Positions 1 to 11,999 of a stretch of DNA of 64,000 nucleotides are shown in pieces. The translations under genes and the position numbers were made by a program. Every line of letters starts with the position of its first letter. Positions within the stretch are counted from its first letter, which is position 1. Below the pieces are notes generated by a model. The model saw only the letters and a list, made by a program, of their open reading frames with translations. It was not told the DNA's origin and searched no databases. The stretch is taken from NCBI GenBank assembly GCA_949130495.1, contig OX422213.1:203477660-203541659 (forward strand), in the 5' to 3' direction. Source of the stretch: Sambucus nigra. Taxonomy: Eukaryota; Streptophyta; Magnoliopsida; Dipsacales; Adoxaceae.

Positions 1-780
1 AAAAGTAGGATCTACGTGTAGGCAGTGACATGCCAATATGGGGTCGATCCCAAGAAAATCATAAGGTTACCATGCAAAAACATCTATATTACTTTTCATA
101 AATGTAACCAGTTCCTTTTTCTCCTGATCGGTGAGAGCATATGAAATAAAAAACTTTCTTTCTATCAAGTTGTCATCAGCTACAATTTCTTCCAAGTTTT
201 CGACGACCCTGTCTACAGGGTGGACCCTGGTCTCTTCCACCCCTGGTCGACCATACCGTAATTGTTATTTGGAGGGAATATCCCCCTCCTGGGGCTTCCC
301 CTGGGCATTCTCTGACTCCTTTTTTTCTTTTTCTTCCACAGATGGATGTAATGAAGCACTTTCGGGCTACAGCCTGGTCACCATGAATCTTAAACACTCC
401 ATGATCTGTGACGTATTTCAACTTTTGATGATAGGTGGATAGAACAGCCTTCATGGCAGGGAGCCAACCTCTGCACAATATATCATGGTATGGGGACTTA
501 ATGTCCACAACTAAGAACTCAATTAACTTCGAGATGTTCCCTGCCTTGACTGGAAATGTGATCTTCCCCAATGGCATGGTAATCCTTCCTGCGAAGCCAA
601 CTAATGAAACAGTGGATTCTTTGAGGTCAACGATATTAAATTTTATTTTATGGAATAGGTCTAGATACATCAGTTCGGATAAACTCCCCTGTTCCACCAG
701 TATCTTATCATCATCTCAGTTAGCAATCTTGAGCATGATTACTAATGCATCATGATGTGGGGTCCTTACCCCGACCAAAT
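1..780 (-). pseudogene. pol: Ty3/gypsy pol 5' part (protease to start of RT), decayed, runs off left edge
   Basis: The minus strand reads as the aspartic protease and protease-RT linker of a gypsy polyprotein. The longest open stretch (697-176) carries LVGFAGRITMPLG, a FLVVDIKSPYHDILCRGWLP block and the GDQAVARKC end block typical of plant gypsy proteases. The position expected to hold the catalytic Asp-x-Gly reads VEQGS, so the active-site Asp is replaced by Glu. Downstream (about 175 to 1) another frame reads ISYALTDQEKKELVTF and NIDVFAW, the usual lead-in to RT. The frame shifts near 180 and stops occur around 700-780. The RT itself lies beyond the window. The copy looks older than, and different from, elements 1 and 2. 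The lineage within the Athila/Tat group is not certain. Confidence 0.75.
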
Positions 781-899
781 CATCTTCTGTGAACACGATA
801 TGCTTTGTGTAATCAACATCTTCTAGTCACCGACATTTTTTAGCCTGAATCTTGACTGGGTCGATCTGAAAGGCTTTCATCACGACATTCTCCTTTTTG

Positions 900-2590
900 A
901 GTTCCATTCAAATAGCATTGTCATGAATCTATTTGAGGTCTGATGCCCCATGAACGACTGTAAAATTGTGTCATGTATCATCATCGAGGACATTATCTAG
1001 ATTCTGGTCTCCATTGGCTGTGACCTTCTCTGTTTTCTTGTCAATGTACTCGCTACCTGAACTAGCTCTTCCAGGTGTGACTTTAGAGCTTTGTAATTGT
1101 TGATTCGATGACTTCCCTCTTTGTGGAATGCATACCTTAGTGTGTTGTTTCTCTTAAACGGATCTCCGTCCATCTTCTTAAACCATTTGATGAAGGGCTC
1201 GTCCATGATTTTCCTAAGTATCTTGTAAATGGGTTCCTTAAAGACCATGTAAATAGCCTGTAATGTCTTGGACGGATTATTCTTACATCTACCTTCGGAG
1301 CCATTCTTGCCCCCATTCTTACTTCCTTTCTTCTAGGTGTCATTATTATTTGTCCCCTTGTTGGCCTTTGCTCAACCATTGTCTCCACCATTAGGATGGA
1401 CCATGTCTTCAACCTTGGTTTACTTCTCGATGCGGGCCATAAGATCCTCAATGTTTATGGCCTCCTTTTTTTAGAGACTGGTGCAGCAAAGAGGTGATTG
1501 GCAAGCCAAACTTGAACGATTCCATGGAAACTTTCTTCGAGTAGTCCTAAATCTCATTAAATATCTCCTAGTATCTCTTGGTGTAATCTTTGAGGTTTTC
1601 CTAAGGTTGTTTCTTCATAAGCAGTGCATCCATCTGCTTAGGATGGGAGATGCTCGTTATGAACCGTGCCGTGAAAGCCCTCGCCAGTGCTGCAAAATTT
1701 ATGATCGACGTATATGGGAGACTCTTAAGCCACTTTTGTGCTACATCATGTAAGCTATAAGAGAATATTTTGCACATAAGTTCATCATTGTGTCTTTATA
1801 AGGTCATTGCCTGCCATATTACCTAGCATGATCTATGGGGTCTATTTTCCGATCATAGATCTTGAACCTGGGGATAGGGAGTTTCTTAGGGGGCTCATCG
1901 CGCTTGATTTCCCTTAAGAAAGGGGTCTTCATCTGAGAATTATGAGCTCTTTTAGTAAGCTGTTTGGTCGATCTGGCTCCTCGGTGTGTCTAATGTTGGT
2001 ATGTCTCCCTACGGACTATAACCCTTAAATCATCTCTTGGTCAATCATAGTCTTTGTGGTGCCTCTCCTTGAGGCCATGCTCTGATCGTGCTCACTCTGA
2101 TTTGTCACGTTTGGTTCTTTTCTGGTTATGCCTTGGGCTCTTTCCTTGATTGGGGAGTTTCCCCCTGAGGGTTAGGAGTCCTATCATGATGTCGCCTTGT
2201 GTTCCTTGAGAGATTTCTCTCCATTCTTTCCAGTTGCCTATTACGACGAGCATTCTTTTCTTCTTGGAGGCACATCGCCTCTTCTTGTTCTTGAAGTTGG
2301 GACTCATAGGCATTGACCAGCCTAGAAATTTGAGTATACCTTGGAGGTCCATGACTTTCTTCTTAAGGTTGCCTTTCCTGGAGAAATCTTGGGTTTAATG
2401 TTGGCAGATTTCAGACTTAACCCTTGGAGGGACTGGCTCTTCCTCAACATCGCTGGCTTGTAGAATGTTGCTGTTGTGGTGAGACATTGATGGATTTCTG
2501 GTAATGCATGATTTCATAGGAACAAAAGTCGATTCCCATACACAACAACGAAGTACATGGTTCGACAACTTGTCTATGTCCACGGAGAGG
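900..2590 (-). pseudogene. gag: Ty3/gypsy gag, decayed
   Basis: Minus-strand gag of the same broken retroelement, upstream of its protease. From the 5' side (2590 downward) there is a charged N-terminal part, then a glutamine/glutamate/arginine-rich probable coiled coil near 2350-2150. The capsid-like part around 1950-1550 reads LREIKRDEPPKKLPIPRF followed by KIYDRKIDP. A zinc-knuckle-like region lies near 1150-1030, where the pattern YAFHKEGSHRINNYKALK keeps the spacing and histidine of a plant gypsy knuckle but has lost the cysteines. Frames change several times (near 2350, 1900, 1450 and 1250) and stops are frequent, so nothing functional remains. No LTR could be recognised upstream of it. 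Confidence 0.65.
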
Positions 2591-3272
2591 TTACATGTTT
2601 TTCTTATTAAGTGTCTCTCAACGATTATAATTTGTTATCCCTTTGCCCCGGGTCAGGGAGTATAATTTATTCATATGCTTGTTACAGAGTTTGAGTTGTT
2701 TAAAGAACTTTTTCATCGTGGATTGGCCATGAGGTGCTTAAATATCTCACCGAGATTCTTGGGACCTGATTTGACCCTATCTGTGAGTATCCTCCTCTAA
2801 CTAAGTTGCCCGTGCAGAAGTGAAGTCAAGATTTGGGTGGGACCAATATTACTCGAGTTATATTGGTCGACTACTCTCATGGGCTTGTAAAAAATAGGCT
2901 CCCACAATATATATATATATATATATCCTCATAATGTTCTCTACACACTTTCATGAATATCATATACATCCCTATCAACAAGGACCAAAACAATTACCAA
3001 ATAAGGTTTTTGAAGAGGGCCTTAGTTTTTTTACAGAGAACATCATGCTGATTCACTAAGGTTTTGATGGAGATACGAGATTGAGGTTTTGTTGGTGATG
3101 GGAGATGGATACCAGATATGGGGAAAGTGGTTTTATGTTTTTTACTAAAAAATTATATAGCCCCAAAATATGGATTGGGTTGAAAGATTATATGCCAATT
3201 TATGTGGAGTTAATAATAATGTGGGATATTAATAAAAATGGCGGGTGAGAATTAAAACACCCTTAAGATATT
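2591..3272. other. Non-coding stretch between gypsy remnant and LINE
   Basis: No coding trace is seen on either strand. It could include decayed 5' leader of the gypsy remnant on its left, but no LTR terminus or primer-binding site is recognisable. It contains one (AT)10 microsatellite. Confidence 0.5.
2907..2926. repeat. (AT)10 microsatellite
   Basis: Uninterrupted alternating A and T over 20 bases. Confidence 0.9.
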
Positions 3273-4050
3273 ATGGTTAGGTTCAAAAAGTGTGAACGTC
3301 AGCTTAGTGAATGGGCTAGAAAGAAATTTGGGGCTCTTGGGAAGAATCTTAATAAAAATGGGAGGAATTCAATAAACTTAGAAACAAAATATGCTCATTG
3401 GATAGGCCATCTAAGATCAAAAAATGTAGAAGGACATCGATTCCTTACTTACAAGGGATAAATTAAAATTGAAACAAAGGTGTAAGATAATATGGCTTAA
3501 AGAGGGAGACAAAAGTGTATAATTCTTTCATACAAAAGTTAATCAAAGAAGGAAGACAAATTTGATATCACATCTAATGGATGAGAATGGGGTATGCATT
3601 AGAGATGAGGAACATATAGCAGAATATGTTGTCAACTACTTCAAAGATTTTTTTTTCACAGTTAAAAATCCACACCATGAAGCTCAATGGTTGGTTTTAG
3701 AAGTAATGAGAAAATGAGTGACAATCCAAATGAAAGATTCGTTTTTAATGGAGTTTCACGCTTTAGTTATTCCTCTCTCCAACACATCCCCCCCCCCCCC
3801 CCCCCCAAATCTCCAAGAACTGATGGTATGACAACACTGTTTTTTTCAAAAATATTGGCATATCATTGGACCTTCCATTTATAATTAGGTGCTTAAGTTT
3901 CTTAATGGAAACCAACCTTTGGATGACATAAATCATATTAATGTTGTTTTGATCCAAAAAATTAAAAACCCCAAAAGTTGACCCAGTTTAGACCTATAAG
4001 TTTATGTAATGTTATTTACAAAATTATTTGTATCATTTTGCCTAATATAC
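3273..4050 (+). pseudogene. LINE (L1-type) ORF2 fragment: linker and start of reverse transcriptase
   Basis: Plus-strand remnant of a plant non-LTR retrotransposon. The first open part reads CERQLSEWARKKFGALGKN, the helix-rich linker between endonuclease and RT. After a frame change near 3440 the text reads IIWLKEGDKSV (then a stop), FFHTKVNQRRK and LMDENGVCIRDEEHIAEYV, all hallmark blocks of that linker in plant LINEs. A further frame gives DGMTTLFF-like and VVLIQKIKNPK text, then a LCNVIYKII block, the start of RT. The endonuclease and the catalytic RT core are absent. The similarity ends near 4050, close to the point where the fragment at 22441 resumes the protein. Confidence 0.75.
3788..3806. 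repeat. Poly-C run (19 C)
   Basis: Nineteen consecutive C residues inside the LINE fragment. A run this long is unusual in such AT-rich DNA and may also be a sequencing or assembly weak point. Confidence 0.85.
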
Positions 4051-6892
4051 ATACAAAAGTATATATTCTAAGATATCCAATTAAAAAGAGTCTAATAAAC
4101 CATTGACACGTTGATATTTTTGTTGCATTTTAAATTAAAAAGAGTCAAATAAGATTATCCTCACCTTCAGGTAATTGATGCATAACCCTGAAAATAATTG
4201 CACCCATCCTTGATTTTAGATAACTAATAAGATTTTTCATTGTTCCTTCCATCCCTCTGTTTATACATGGTGAGAGTCATTGTACTTGTTCATTTATCTC
4301 GTTAGCATTCAAAATTATGATAGTATTGCAATTTCTTTGTACTTAGTAATTTAATAGTATTTGGTTCTAGTATGAAAAACAACATACAAGATAGTATTGC
4401 AAGAACCAATTTAACCATATTGAGTAATGGAAACGTATATATAGAAGGCATGGATGCACATGTACGGCAAAACAACTTTTCACCCCAATTAAATGGGGCA
4501 TAAAAGTCTCCAATAAATAGACCCTTACATGTCATGTCATGTCTCACCAAACCTCTATTTATTATTTTTTGATTGAAATTATATTGCATTCTATTTAAGA
4601 GCCTATCTTATCAGATCAATGATTGAGACAATTAGGATGATGTGATCCAATGCTAACGCCTTTAAATTCTGCAAAGTGGTCATAGAACCATCATCTACAT
4701 CAATATTAGATGAGAAAATGGAATTGACGCAAATCCAATTGCATTATGTAAAACTACATTTGGTTGCTACACATGTACATTTTTCTATGAAAAAAGAGAA
4801 CAAACAATGGATCTTGAGAAAACGAAATCCTTACTCTGTCATTCTTAATATAAGACAGACATAATTGGGCCAAGTACAGCATCATACTTAAAATCATAAC
4901 ATTATAATTCCATATCAAAAGGTAATAGCAAGGAGTTATATGAAGACAATAAACATAACCGCAATATAGGTGATTTCCTCAACAGTATTTAGTGATGAAA
5001 AGTATTCAAGGCTAAAAACAAATTACAATAGTACCAGTCAAAATTCGACCCTTAGCGAGGTGCTCAAGTCAAAATCACCCAAAGTAATAAAATACAACCA
5101 AATTGTACAATATTATTCTACCATGATGATCGTAAAAAAGGTAATGAAAAAATTAGTCCAAATAGCCATTTACAAGTGTTAAAGCCATTTTGACTTGCAA
5201 AATAACCCAAATTTGAGTTTAATCATATCAGAATACCCTAAAGTCTAGATGTTGCTGGCATTCTCGTTGTCAGCTCGAGCAACTTCCCCGCAATTAAAAA
5301 ATGTCAAAATAAAATAAGAGAAAATATTCATTCGCGCCATTCGAATAAGGAATTTCCCAGTCTAGAACTCACGGTTCTAGGAAAAATAACCCAAACTTTG
5401 GATTGAAATTTGGCTAAAACTCATTTTTCCTAATGGCTAAGAGTTTCAAAATGCCATCATCATATTGCAAGGTTAATGCCTTGGATTGTTCCAAAAATAG
5501 ACCAATATCTTGGAGATGGTCTTAACAAGTAAACACCAGTTACTTCTACCGTTTTTGCAAGAATCGAAATTTTATATTTTACTATAAAATGAAAGGATCA
5601 ATAGAATCCAAAAGTTGAATGCATTTAACAGTTAACTGTTAAATCATAGTTGCAGATATACAGTCCTGAACTAATGACGCATATGTATTTTACTTATGAC
5701 CAAAGTGCAGGACACAAAATAAAACATAGGTCCCGGTTTGGATAGCATGATAGACTGTAAAAATGACTTTACAAACTAACCCATATTACCCTATTAGTAA
5801 TCATAGAAAATAATCTATCCAAATTGAAAATATAGAAAAGAATCGCATGTGTTAAGTGTGAGCATATGAATTGTGTATATATCATCTCAAGTAGCAAAGT
5901 TTCCTACTTGTTACCATTTTAGTTGGATAAACAGTGTTCTTGTACAACAAACATTTATCTCTTATTCCCGCAAAAATATTTGAGACTTTACTTTAAACTT
6001 GTTTTGGTTCAATGATTAAGGTTGGTATCAGAAGTTGAAAACTCTAACAAGAAATTTTATTCCCATTTTGTTGACTAAATACTTATTAAAACAAAATAAG
6101 CGCTCACTGGTAAAAGGGGAAAGCATTATGAAAGAAGTTCTAGGCAATAACTATTTGAATTTTCAGTTATTTCACCACAAATATAATATAAGACAAAATA
6201 AGCACACATCGGTAGTAATGTATTCAGGAGTAGCATAACTGTACATCCCCATAACTCGAGTTATCACATGTGATTATCCACTCGAGGGACCCAATTTTTC
6301 CAATCCAAAATCCCATATCTTTGCATTATATTTTTGTCAAAATGAAAAGGAAAAAACATACTCAAACAGTAGGACTGATACAACAAAAACATAACAATTC
6401 CTAGAGCATTTAGGAAATAAAAACATATTCAAACAATAAATGTTAAAATTGATTAGTTGATCCCAACTGTAAGACTGGTACAGTAATACCCCCAAGAAGT
6501 TGGATGAATCCTTTCTCAATAGCCTAACACAATGGAAACTCATATTTTTTGATAGAATATAGATTAATACTCATTGTCAGATTTACGTATCAACATTTGT
6601 AATGAATGAAGTATTATTAAGGATGATAATTTGCAATGCTCTCATTTCTATTATGAATGAACTATTATTAAGGATGATAGATCCAAATGGGATATGAACA
6701 ACATTAGATATTTTCAACAAAAAAACATAAGGTTTCTATGTTCTTCACTTCTGCATATTAGAACTAAGCAAGTGGACTTGTCAAAGTTTTAATTAAAAAC
6801 TAACACCATTCTACAAATAATTTTCCTTTATATTTCGAGTTTATACTAGTTTTTTGACTAATAATCCATGAATTTGTGTCAAAACCAAGATT
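4051..6892. other. AT-rich non-coding stretch, no gene recognised
   Basis: About 2.8 kb without recognisable protein similarity. The open frames here are short, low-complexity and unlike known families. A block near 5731 (tcccggtttggatagcatg) resembles the ends of some plant MITEs, but no matching partner or target duplication was found. The stretch ends at the 5-bp target duplication of element 1. Confidence 0.4.
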
Positions 6893-6897
6893 CATAT
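6893..6897. repeat. Target-site duplication (left copy) of element 1
   Basis: The 5 bases catat directly precede the TGTTGATG start of the 5' LTR and recur exactly at 18037-18041, directly after the CATCAACA end of the 3' LTR. Confidence 0.9.
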
Positions 6898-7384
6898 TGT
6901 TGATGTCAAAAATTGCCTTATCATGTGGACCAATCATCATTGAACATGTGTTATCCAATGTGGCATCAGTCCTAGTTAGCAAGGCGTAATCACTCGACCA
7001 AGTTCGAGAATGCCGACCAAGTCCAGGAATGCCGACCAACATATTAAGAAGCCCGACCAGTAACAGGAAGACCGACCAACCTAGCCAGTAAAGCGCCATC
7101 AGTTTTATACATTATAAACGTTGTATAGATGTAAATGCCTAATTTATAAAGGCATTCCATCCTTTAATATTCCAACTCTTCTACTCCCTCATGGGCTGTA
7201 AATACATTATAAAACCTAAATTCAAGGGAAAAGGACACACCTGAACAAAGGAAAGGAAATACAGAACAGTGGACGTAGGCTTTTCCCTTTACCCGAACCA
7301 CTTTACAATCTTTTGTGTCTCTCTTATTTACTTATTATATCTGTGATCAATTAATTAGATATATTCTAGTTTTTTGCATCAACA
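6898..7384 (+). repeat. Element 1 5' LTR
   Basis: 487 bp. It begins TGTTGATG and ends CATCAACA, a perfect 8-bp terminal inverted repeat. It is longer than the 3' LTR, partly through an additional GACCA repeat unit near 7000-7040 and an extra block near 7230-7275. The expected TATA box reads tgtaaatac (7197-7205), whereas the 3' LTR keeps tataaatac. Confidence 0.9.
6996..7078 (+). promoter_or_regulatory. GACCA repeat array in the U3 of element 1
   Basis: The pentamer GACCA, mostly within cGACCAa, occurs at 6996, 7015, 7034, 7055 and 7074, spaced 19-21 bp. It lies 120-200 bp upstream of the TATA position. The 3' LTR has four copies (17699, 17718, 17738, 17757). The regular spacing and location suggest an enhancer-type array; function is inferred. 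Confidence 0.4.
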
Positions 7385-7387
7385 GAT

Positions 7388-7402
7388 TGCCATCGTTTAT
7401 GG
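7388..7402 (+). other. Element 1 primer-binding site, degenerate
   Basis: Three bases after the LTR the sequence reads tgccatcgtttatgg. It corresponds to the TGGCGCCATCTGTGG-type site kept in element 2 (24987), with the GGC core shortened and two substitutions. Confidence 0.5.
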
Positions 7403-7443
7403 GAACATTTTACTAAGCACTTTCATTCATCTATTTATCAAAC

Positions 7444-9062
7444 ATGACTGATATCCCTGAGTCAAGTACCATGAATGATGGCATCTCGCCTGTTCCTTTT
7501 GACCCACCAACTCACAATGATTTGATTGGGATCCTGGTTAGTTTCGCTAGAGGACAAGAGGCTGTACAAGATATCATGAGGCAGTTAGTGCAAACCTTGC
7601 AAACCAGGGCACCTCCCTTATCTTCTTATGGAAATATTCCACCACCTCCTCCAAGAAGCAGTAGACATAACCAATCTAGGAATACTAGAGATACTTCCTA
7701 TCTCCCATGAGCAAGTTTTTCGCTCGGAACATCAGACGCCTATGAATATCGGTCTTTTACTCCTGAAAGATTGAATCCCTTTGAAAGGCTAAGTCGAGCA
7801 TGTCCCTTTGATCGTTTGGGATCTAGGGGGAATAAAAATATTCCCAGGGCATTTTTAAGAAACAATTGATGACCAACCAATCAATAGGAAGGCTTAGCCC
7901 AGTCTAGATCAGATGCCCGACGAACTGCTCATATCGAGCAATATTCATAAGAGGAGAGTTCAGCATAAACAACTGGTCAGAATGAAAAAGATGCAAAACA
8001 CAGATCTGATGCTAGTAACAATGTATGGAAGGGTTCCATCCAGTTACATGAAGATAGATTGGGAGAAATGGCTAAGGCGAAGAACCCTTTGTAGAGAAGC
8101 TTTGTGAAGGGATCTCCGTTCATACAATCTATTGTGGATTTTCTCGAAACTTAAAAGTTTAAATCTCCTATAGTTACTCCCAAATATGATGGGAAAACTA
8201 ATCTCGTCCTTCATATAGAGCAGTATCAGGCAACAACTGACATCTATGATGTCCCCGATGAAATGGGATGCAGGGCATTCTCAGGGACAATTACATGACA
8301 TGCTTACATCTGGTATAACAGTCTTCCTCGGGGGAAAATTTCTAGTTTCCATCATCTTGTCGAGCTATTTATTGGTAACTTCTACTTTGGATCCAAAGCA
8401 GTGAAATGATTTGCTCATTTGCTCAGTGTAAGGTAAAAGGTTGGAGAAAGTACCAGAGATTACATCACTCGGTTCAATAATGAAAAATTGAAGGTTATTA
8501 ACTATGAGGAAAAGACAACCATTACACCCCTTATGAGTGGGTTACTCCCCAAGAAACTATACTACACGCTTTCTAAAGATCCTCAAAAGATAATGACAGA
8601 ATTGATGGCAAAAGCATCCAAGATTATGAATGCCGACGAGTCAATGGCAACCAAGCAGAGCTCAGAGGAAAAAGTTGAAGGTAAAGTTGACAAAAATAAG
8701 AATAAGGAATCAAAGAAAAAAGGGGTTATTAATCGTCTCAAGAAGTACAATAATACACTCCATTAACAATGGGCATCCACCATCTTTTGGAAGAAATTAA
8801 GCATAACAAGGTTGTACATTGGCCTAAGAAGCTAAGAAGTTCCCCCACCAAGAGGGATAGATTAAAATATTATGAATTTCATATAGACCATGGTCAAACA
8901 ACAGATCATTGCATTTCCCTTCAAAATGAAATTGAGATTCTCATCCGAAGAGGAAAGTTGGACAGATTTGTTGATCGGAAAAACAAAGATGGAGCTCGAC
9001 GAAGGTCAAAATCTCCTTACAACCCCAGAGACGAGAAAAATAGAATTCGTGAAGATGATTAA
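7444..9062 (+). pseudogene. gag: Element 1 gag, decayed
   Basis: Starts with ATG at 7444 (MTDIPESSTMNDG), 60 bases after the LTR. The N-terminal part has a proline-rich IPPPPPRSSRH stretch and a first stop at 7708. The capsid-like (retrotrans_gag) part spans about 8150-8640 and includes TPKYDGKTNLVLHIEQY, an IWYNSLPRG block and LMSGLLPKKLYYTLSKDP. A lysine-rich tail follows at about 8660-8760. The knuckle-like region (about 8860-8990) reads YYEFHIDHGQTTDHC and IEILIRRGKLDRFV, keeping the His and last Cys but losing the first Cys. Several stops and frame changes break it. It would have formed the particle packaging the element RNA. Confidence 0.75.
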
Positions 9063-9092
9063 GAGGATGATCCTGATATACCCAAGAAACCC

Positions 9093-9800
9093 ATGCAACC
9101 AGAGCATGAGGTATTCATGCTTAGTTTTGGTTCTTTTGATTGTCAAATGATTACAGATGGAGACACAGGGGGAGGATATCATACCGCTGAAAGGAAGGCT
9201 TACCTCAATGAGGCACAAGCTTGTTCCTATATACAGAGGATTAATCTAGACAAAGAAGATCGATCGAGGAAGGTAAAGAAAGAAAAGATAGTGATCAACA
9301 TCTCTAAAAATGACCTCTCTAGGGTACTATACCCCCATGATGATCCTCTCGTAATTAAATTCAGAAAGGAGAATATAATTATTTCCAAAGTACTAATTGA
9401 TAATGGAAACTTGACAAAGCTCAGCCAGTTGGATCCCTAGCATAGACCTTTAATAGGTTTTTCTAGGAAAAAGTATTCATTTTGGGAATAATTAAGGTAG
9501 AGGTGTTGATCGTCACATAGCCATCCAACTGAACAGAGAAGATATGTTTCTTTGTAATGGACAAAAATGTTCATTCTTATTATAACATGATAATGGGAAG
9601 AGTAGGGTTGAAAAAGTTTGAGGATGTACCATCTACAGTCCATCAATGTTTAAAGTTCTCGACCAAATTTGGAGTGGGAGTTGTAAAAGGTGACCAAAAT
9701 ATAGCTCGGGAATTCTATTACTCATCTGCCGAGCAAGAAGATTTAGTGGAGATAAAGAAGAGAACCATACCAAGTGGACACATCTTAACCCCATGATGAA
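9093..9800 (+). pseudogene. pol: Element 1 aspartic protease region, decayed
   Basis: Reads as the retropepsin-like part of pol. An open stretch from 9093 includes LNEAQACSYIQRINL, VLYPHDDPLVIKF and then VLIDNGNLTKL. The catalytic Asp-x-Gly pattern is therefore DNG rather than the common DTG/DSG, and a deletion follows it compared with the same part of element 2 (26736-27509). The frame then shifts and continues with VIMGRVGLKKFE-like text near 9590 and SSAEQEDLVEIKKR near 9725. The intact reading in element 2 was used as guide. Not functional. Confidence 0.7.
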
Positions 9801-9833
9801 TCTGAGGTTGAAACCTTAGACCCAAGGGAAAAA

Positions 9834-11260
9834 ATGAAATTGGTGAAGGGTCGGATAGTTGAGGCAATGGAGAGCATTGTTCTAGACTATGACAATCCAG
9901 AACGCACCACTCAAATAGGAATAACGTTGGATCCTGTTCTCAAACAGGAACTAGTGAATTTCCTTAGACAAAGGAAGCATGTGTTCGCTTGGAGTCATGA
10001 AGATATGTCCAGAATTAATTCTAACTTTCTTTGCCATGAGCTCAATGTTAATAAAGATGTCAAGGTTGTGAAGGAGAGGAGAAGAATCTTTAGCCTCGAG
10101 AAGAATACGACCATTCAAGAGGAAGTTGAAAAACTTCAAAGATCTTCTTTTATTGATAAAGTGAAGTATCCAGATTGGTTGGCCAATGTAGTAATGGTCA
10201 AGAAGAAGAATAACAAGTGGATAATGTGTGTAGACTTAACGAATTTAAAAAAAGTGTGGTAAAAGGATCATTTTCCTTTACCATGAATTGATCAGCTTGT
10301 TGACGCCACTTCAGGACATCAACTGCTCAGTTTCATGCATGAATACTCTGGTTATAACCAGATCAAGATGAAGCCTGAAGATAGGAAAAACACTTCTTTC
10401 ATTACTCTTAGAGGAACTTATTAATATAATGTTATGCCATTTAGTTTGAAAAATGAAGGTGCTACTTACTAGAGATGGGTGAATAAAGTTTTTGAGGAGA
10501 AAATAGGCAAAAATATGGAAGTTTATGTGGATGATATGCTAACGAAGAGAAAGAAAGCAGTCAATCATATTATCGATCTCAACCAAACTTTTGACCAACT
10601 GAAAAAGCACCAAAATAAGATTAAACCCGACCAAGTGTGTGTTTAGAGTACAGGAAGGAATGTTTATCGGGTATATAGTAAATCAGAGGGGAATTGAAGA
10701 AAATCCAAACAAAATCAAGGCACTGATTGAAATGAAGTTCCTTACTTGCAAAAAAGATATACAAAGTCTTACTGGGTGAGTAGCAGCTTTGAACAGATTT
10801 GTGTCCCGAGCTATTGACAGGTGCCTTCCATTCTTTGAAGTGCTTAGAAAGAGTTTTGAATGGAATTACGAATGCAAAAAAGCTTTTTTGGAGTTGAAAA
10901 GGTACTTGGGATCATCCCCACTGCTCTCCCAACCAATTTTGGGACAAAGATTGTATTTGTACTTAGTTTTCTCTAAGTCAGTTGTAAGTTCTGCTTTGAT
11001 TCGAGAAGAAAATAGAGTTCAAAAACCAGTCTACTACACCAGTAAAGCTTTTCGAGGAGCATAAATTAGATACCCACACCTGGAGAAGTTATCATTGACA
11101 TTGATTGAGGCGTTCAGAAGAATGAAGCCATGCTTTCAAGCCCATACAGTTGTGGTGTACACTGATATGCCTCTTAGGCAAGCCTTGCATAAGCCGAAGA
11201 AGTCTGACAGATTAATGTACTGGGCAATATAATTAGGGAGTATGATATTGTGTATGAACC
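9834..11260 (+). pseudogene. pol: Element 1 reverse transcriptase and RNase H, decayed
   Basis: The first open part (9834-10262) holds the RT thumb-proximal text LRQRKHVFAWSHEDM, then WLANVVMVKKKNNKW and MCVDLTNLKK. After a stop at about 10260 the text goes on with the SGYNQIKMKPED block and the catalytic motif VYVDDML near 10520-10545, which is intact. RNase H follows at about 10790-11250 (CLPFFEVLRKS, YLYLVFSKSVVSSALIREE, YYTSKAFRGA, PLRQALH). At least four stops and some frame changes break the reading. Lineage signs are gypsy of the Tat type. Confidence 0.8.
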
Positions 11261-11470
11261 AAGGTCTTAATTAAAAGTCCAAGCCGTGGAAGATTTCATT
11301 ACTGAATGCACTTATCCTGAGACCCCCAAGGAACAGGGAGTGCAGGAGGCATTGGAAGGGATAGTCCAACTAAAGCCGTCAATGACCAACCATCTGAGAA
11401 ACCCTCATCAGAAGAAAGGTCATAAAAAATCACTACTGACCTACAGGATTCCTCTTCTAGAGCTTAGGAC

Positions 11471-11960
11471 ATGTTAGGGAAGTACGAGGAAGCGAGGAGA
11501 AAAATAATCCATCATGGGATTTTGATAGACCAAATGTTTGATGATAATCTCCCGATATGGAACTTGTATGTTGATGGATCATCTTGTGCAAACAGAAGTG
11601 GAGCAGGTATAATATTTAACACTCTTAATAGGATATATATTGAATATGCTCTGCGATTTTAGTTCCAGGCCTCAAATAATGAAGAAGAATATGAAGCTCT
11701 CATTGCGAGTTTGAGTTTGGCCCAATCATTGAATGCCGAGCAAGTTGTGGCACACATTGATTCTCAGTTGGTGGTGAACCAAATATTAAACCTGTATGGA
11801 GTTAAATGAGAGATGGTAAGTAGATACATGTCTAAAGCATTAGAGGTCATATCCAAATTATCGAACATTCTGATGAGAAGAGTACCAAGATTGGAAAATG
11901 CCTGAGCAGATGAACTTGCTCGTCTAGCTTCAGTAATAAGAATTGAGCTCTGAAGAACTA
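11471..11960 (+). pseudogene. pol: Element 1 second RNase H-like domain (aRNH)
   Basis: Between the pol RNase H and integrase there is another RNase H fold. It reads NLYVDGSSCANRSGAGI, then after a stop NNEEEYEALIASLSLAQS, VAHIDSQLVVNQI and ADELARLAS. The Asp, Glu, Asp and Asp positions of the RNase H active site can be followed through these four blocks. A second RNase H in this position is known from plant Tat elements. It contains stops at about 11660 and 11808 and one in the last block. A linker to integrase (PSWMNPIRSYIEEGTLP) follows. Confidence 0.75.
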
Positions 11961-11999
11961 TTCCCATTGAGATTCTATCAAAAAGGAGAATAGATAAAG

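Noticed and set aside
5720..5760. MITE-like block tcccggtttggatagc
   Set aside because: No inverted partner or target duplication found nearby.
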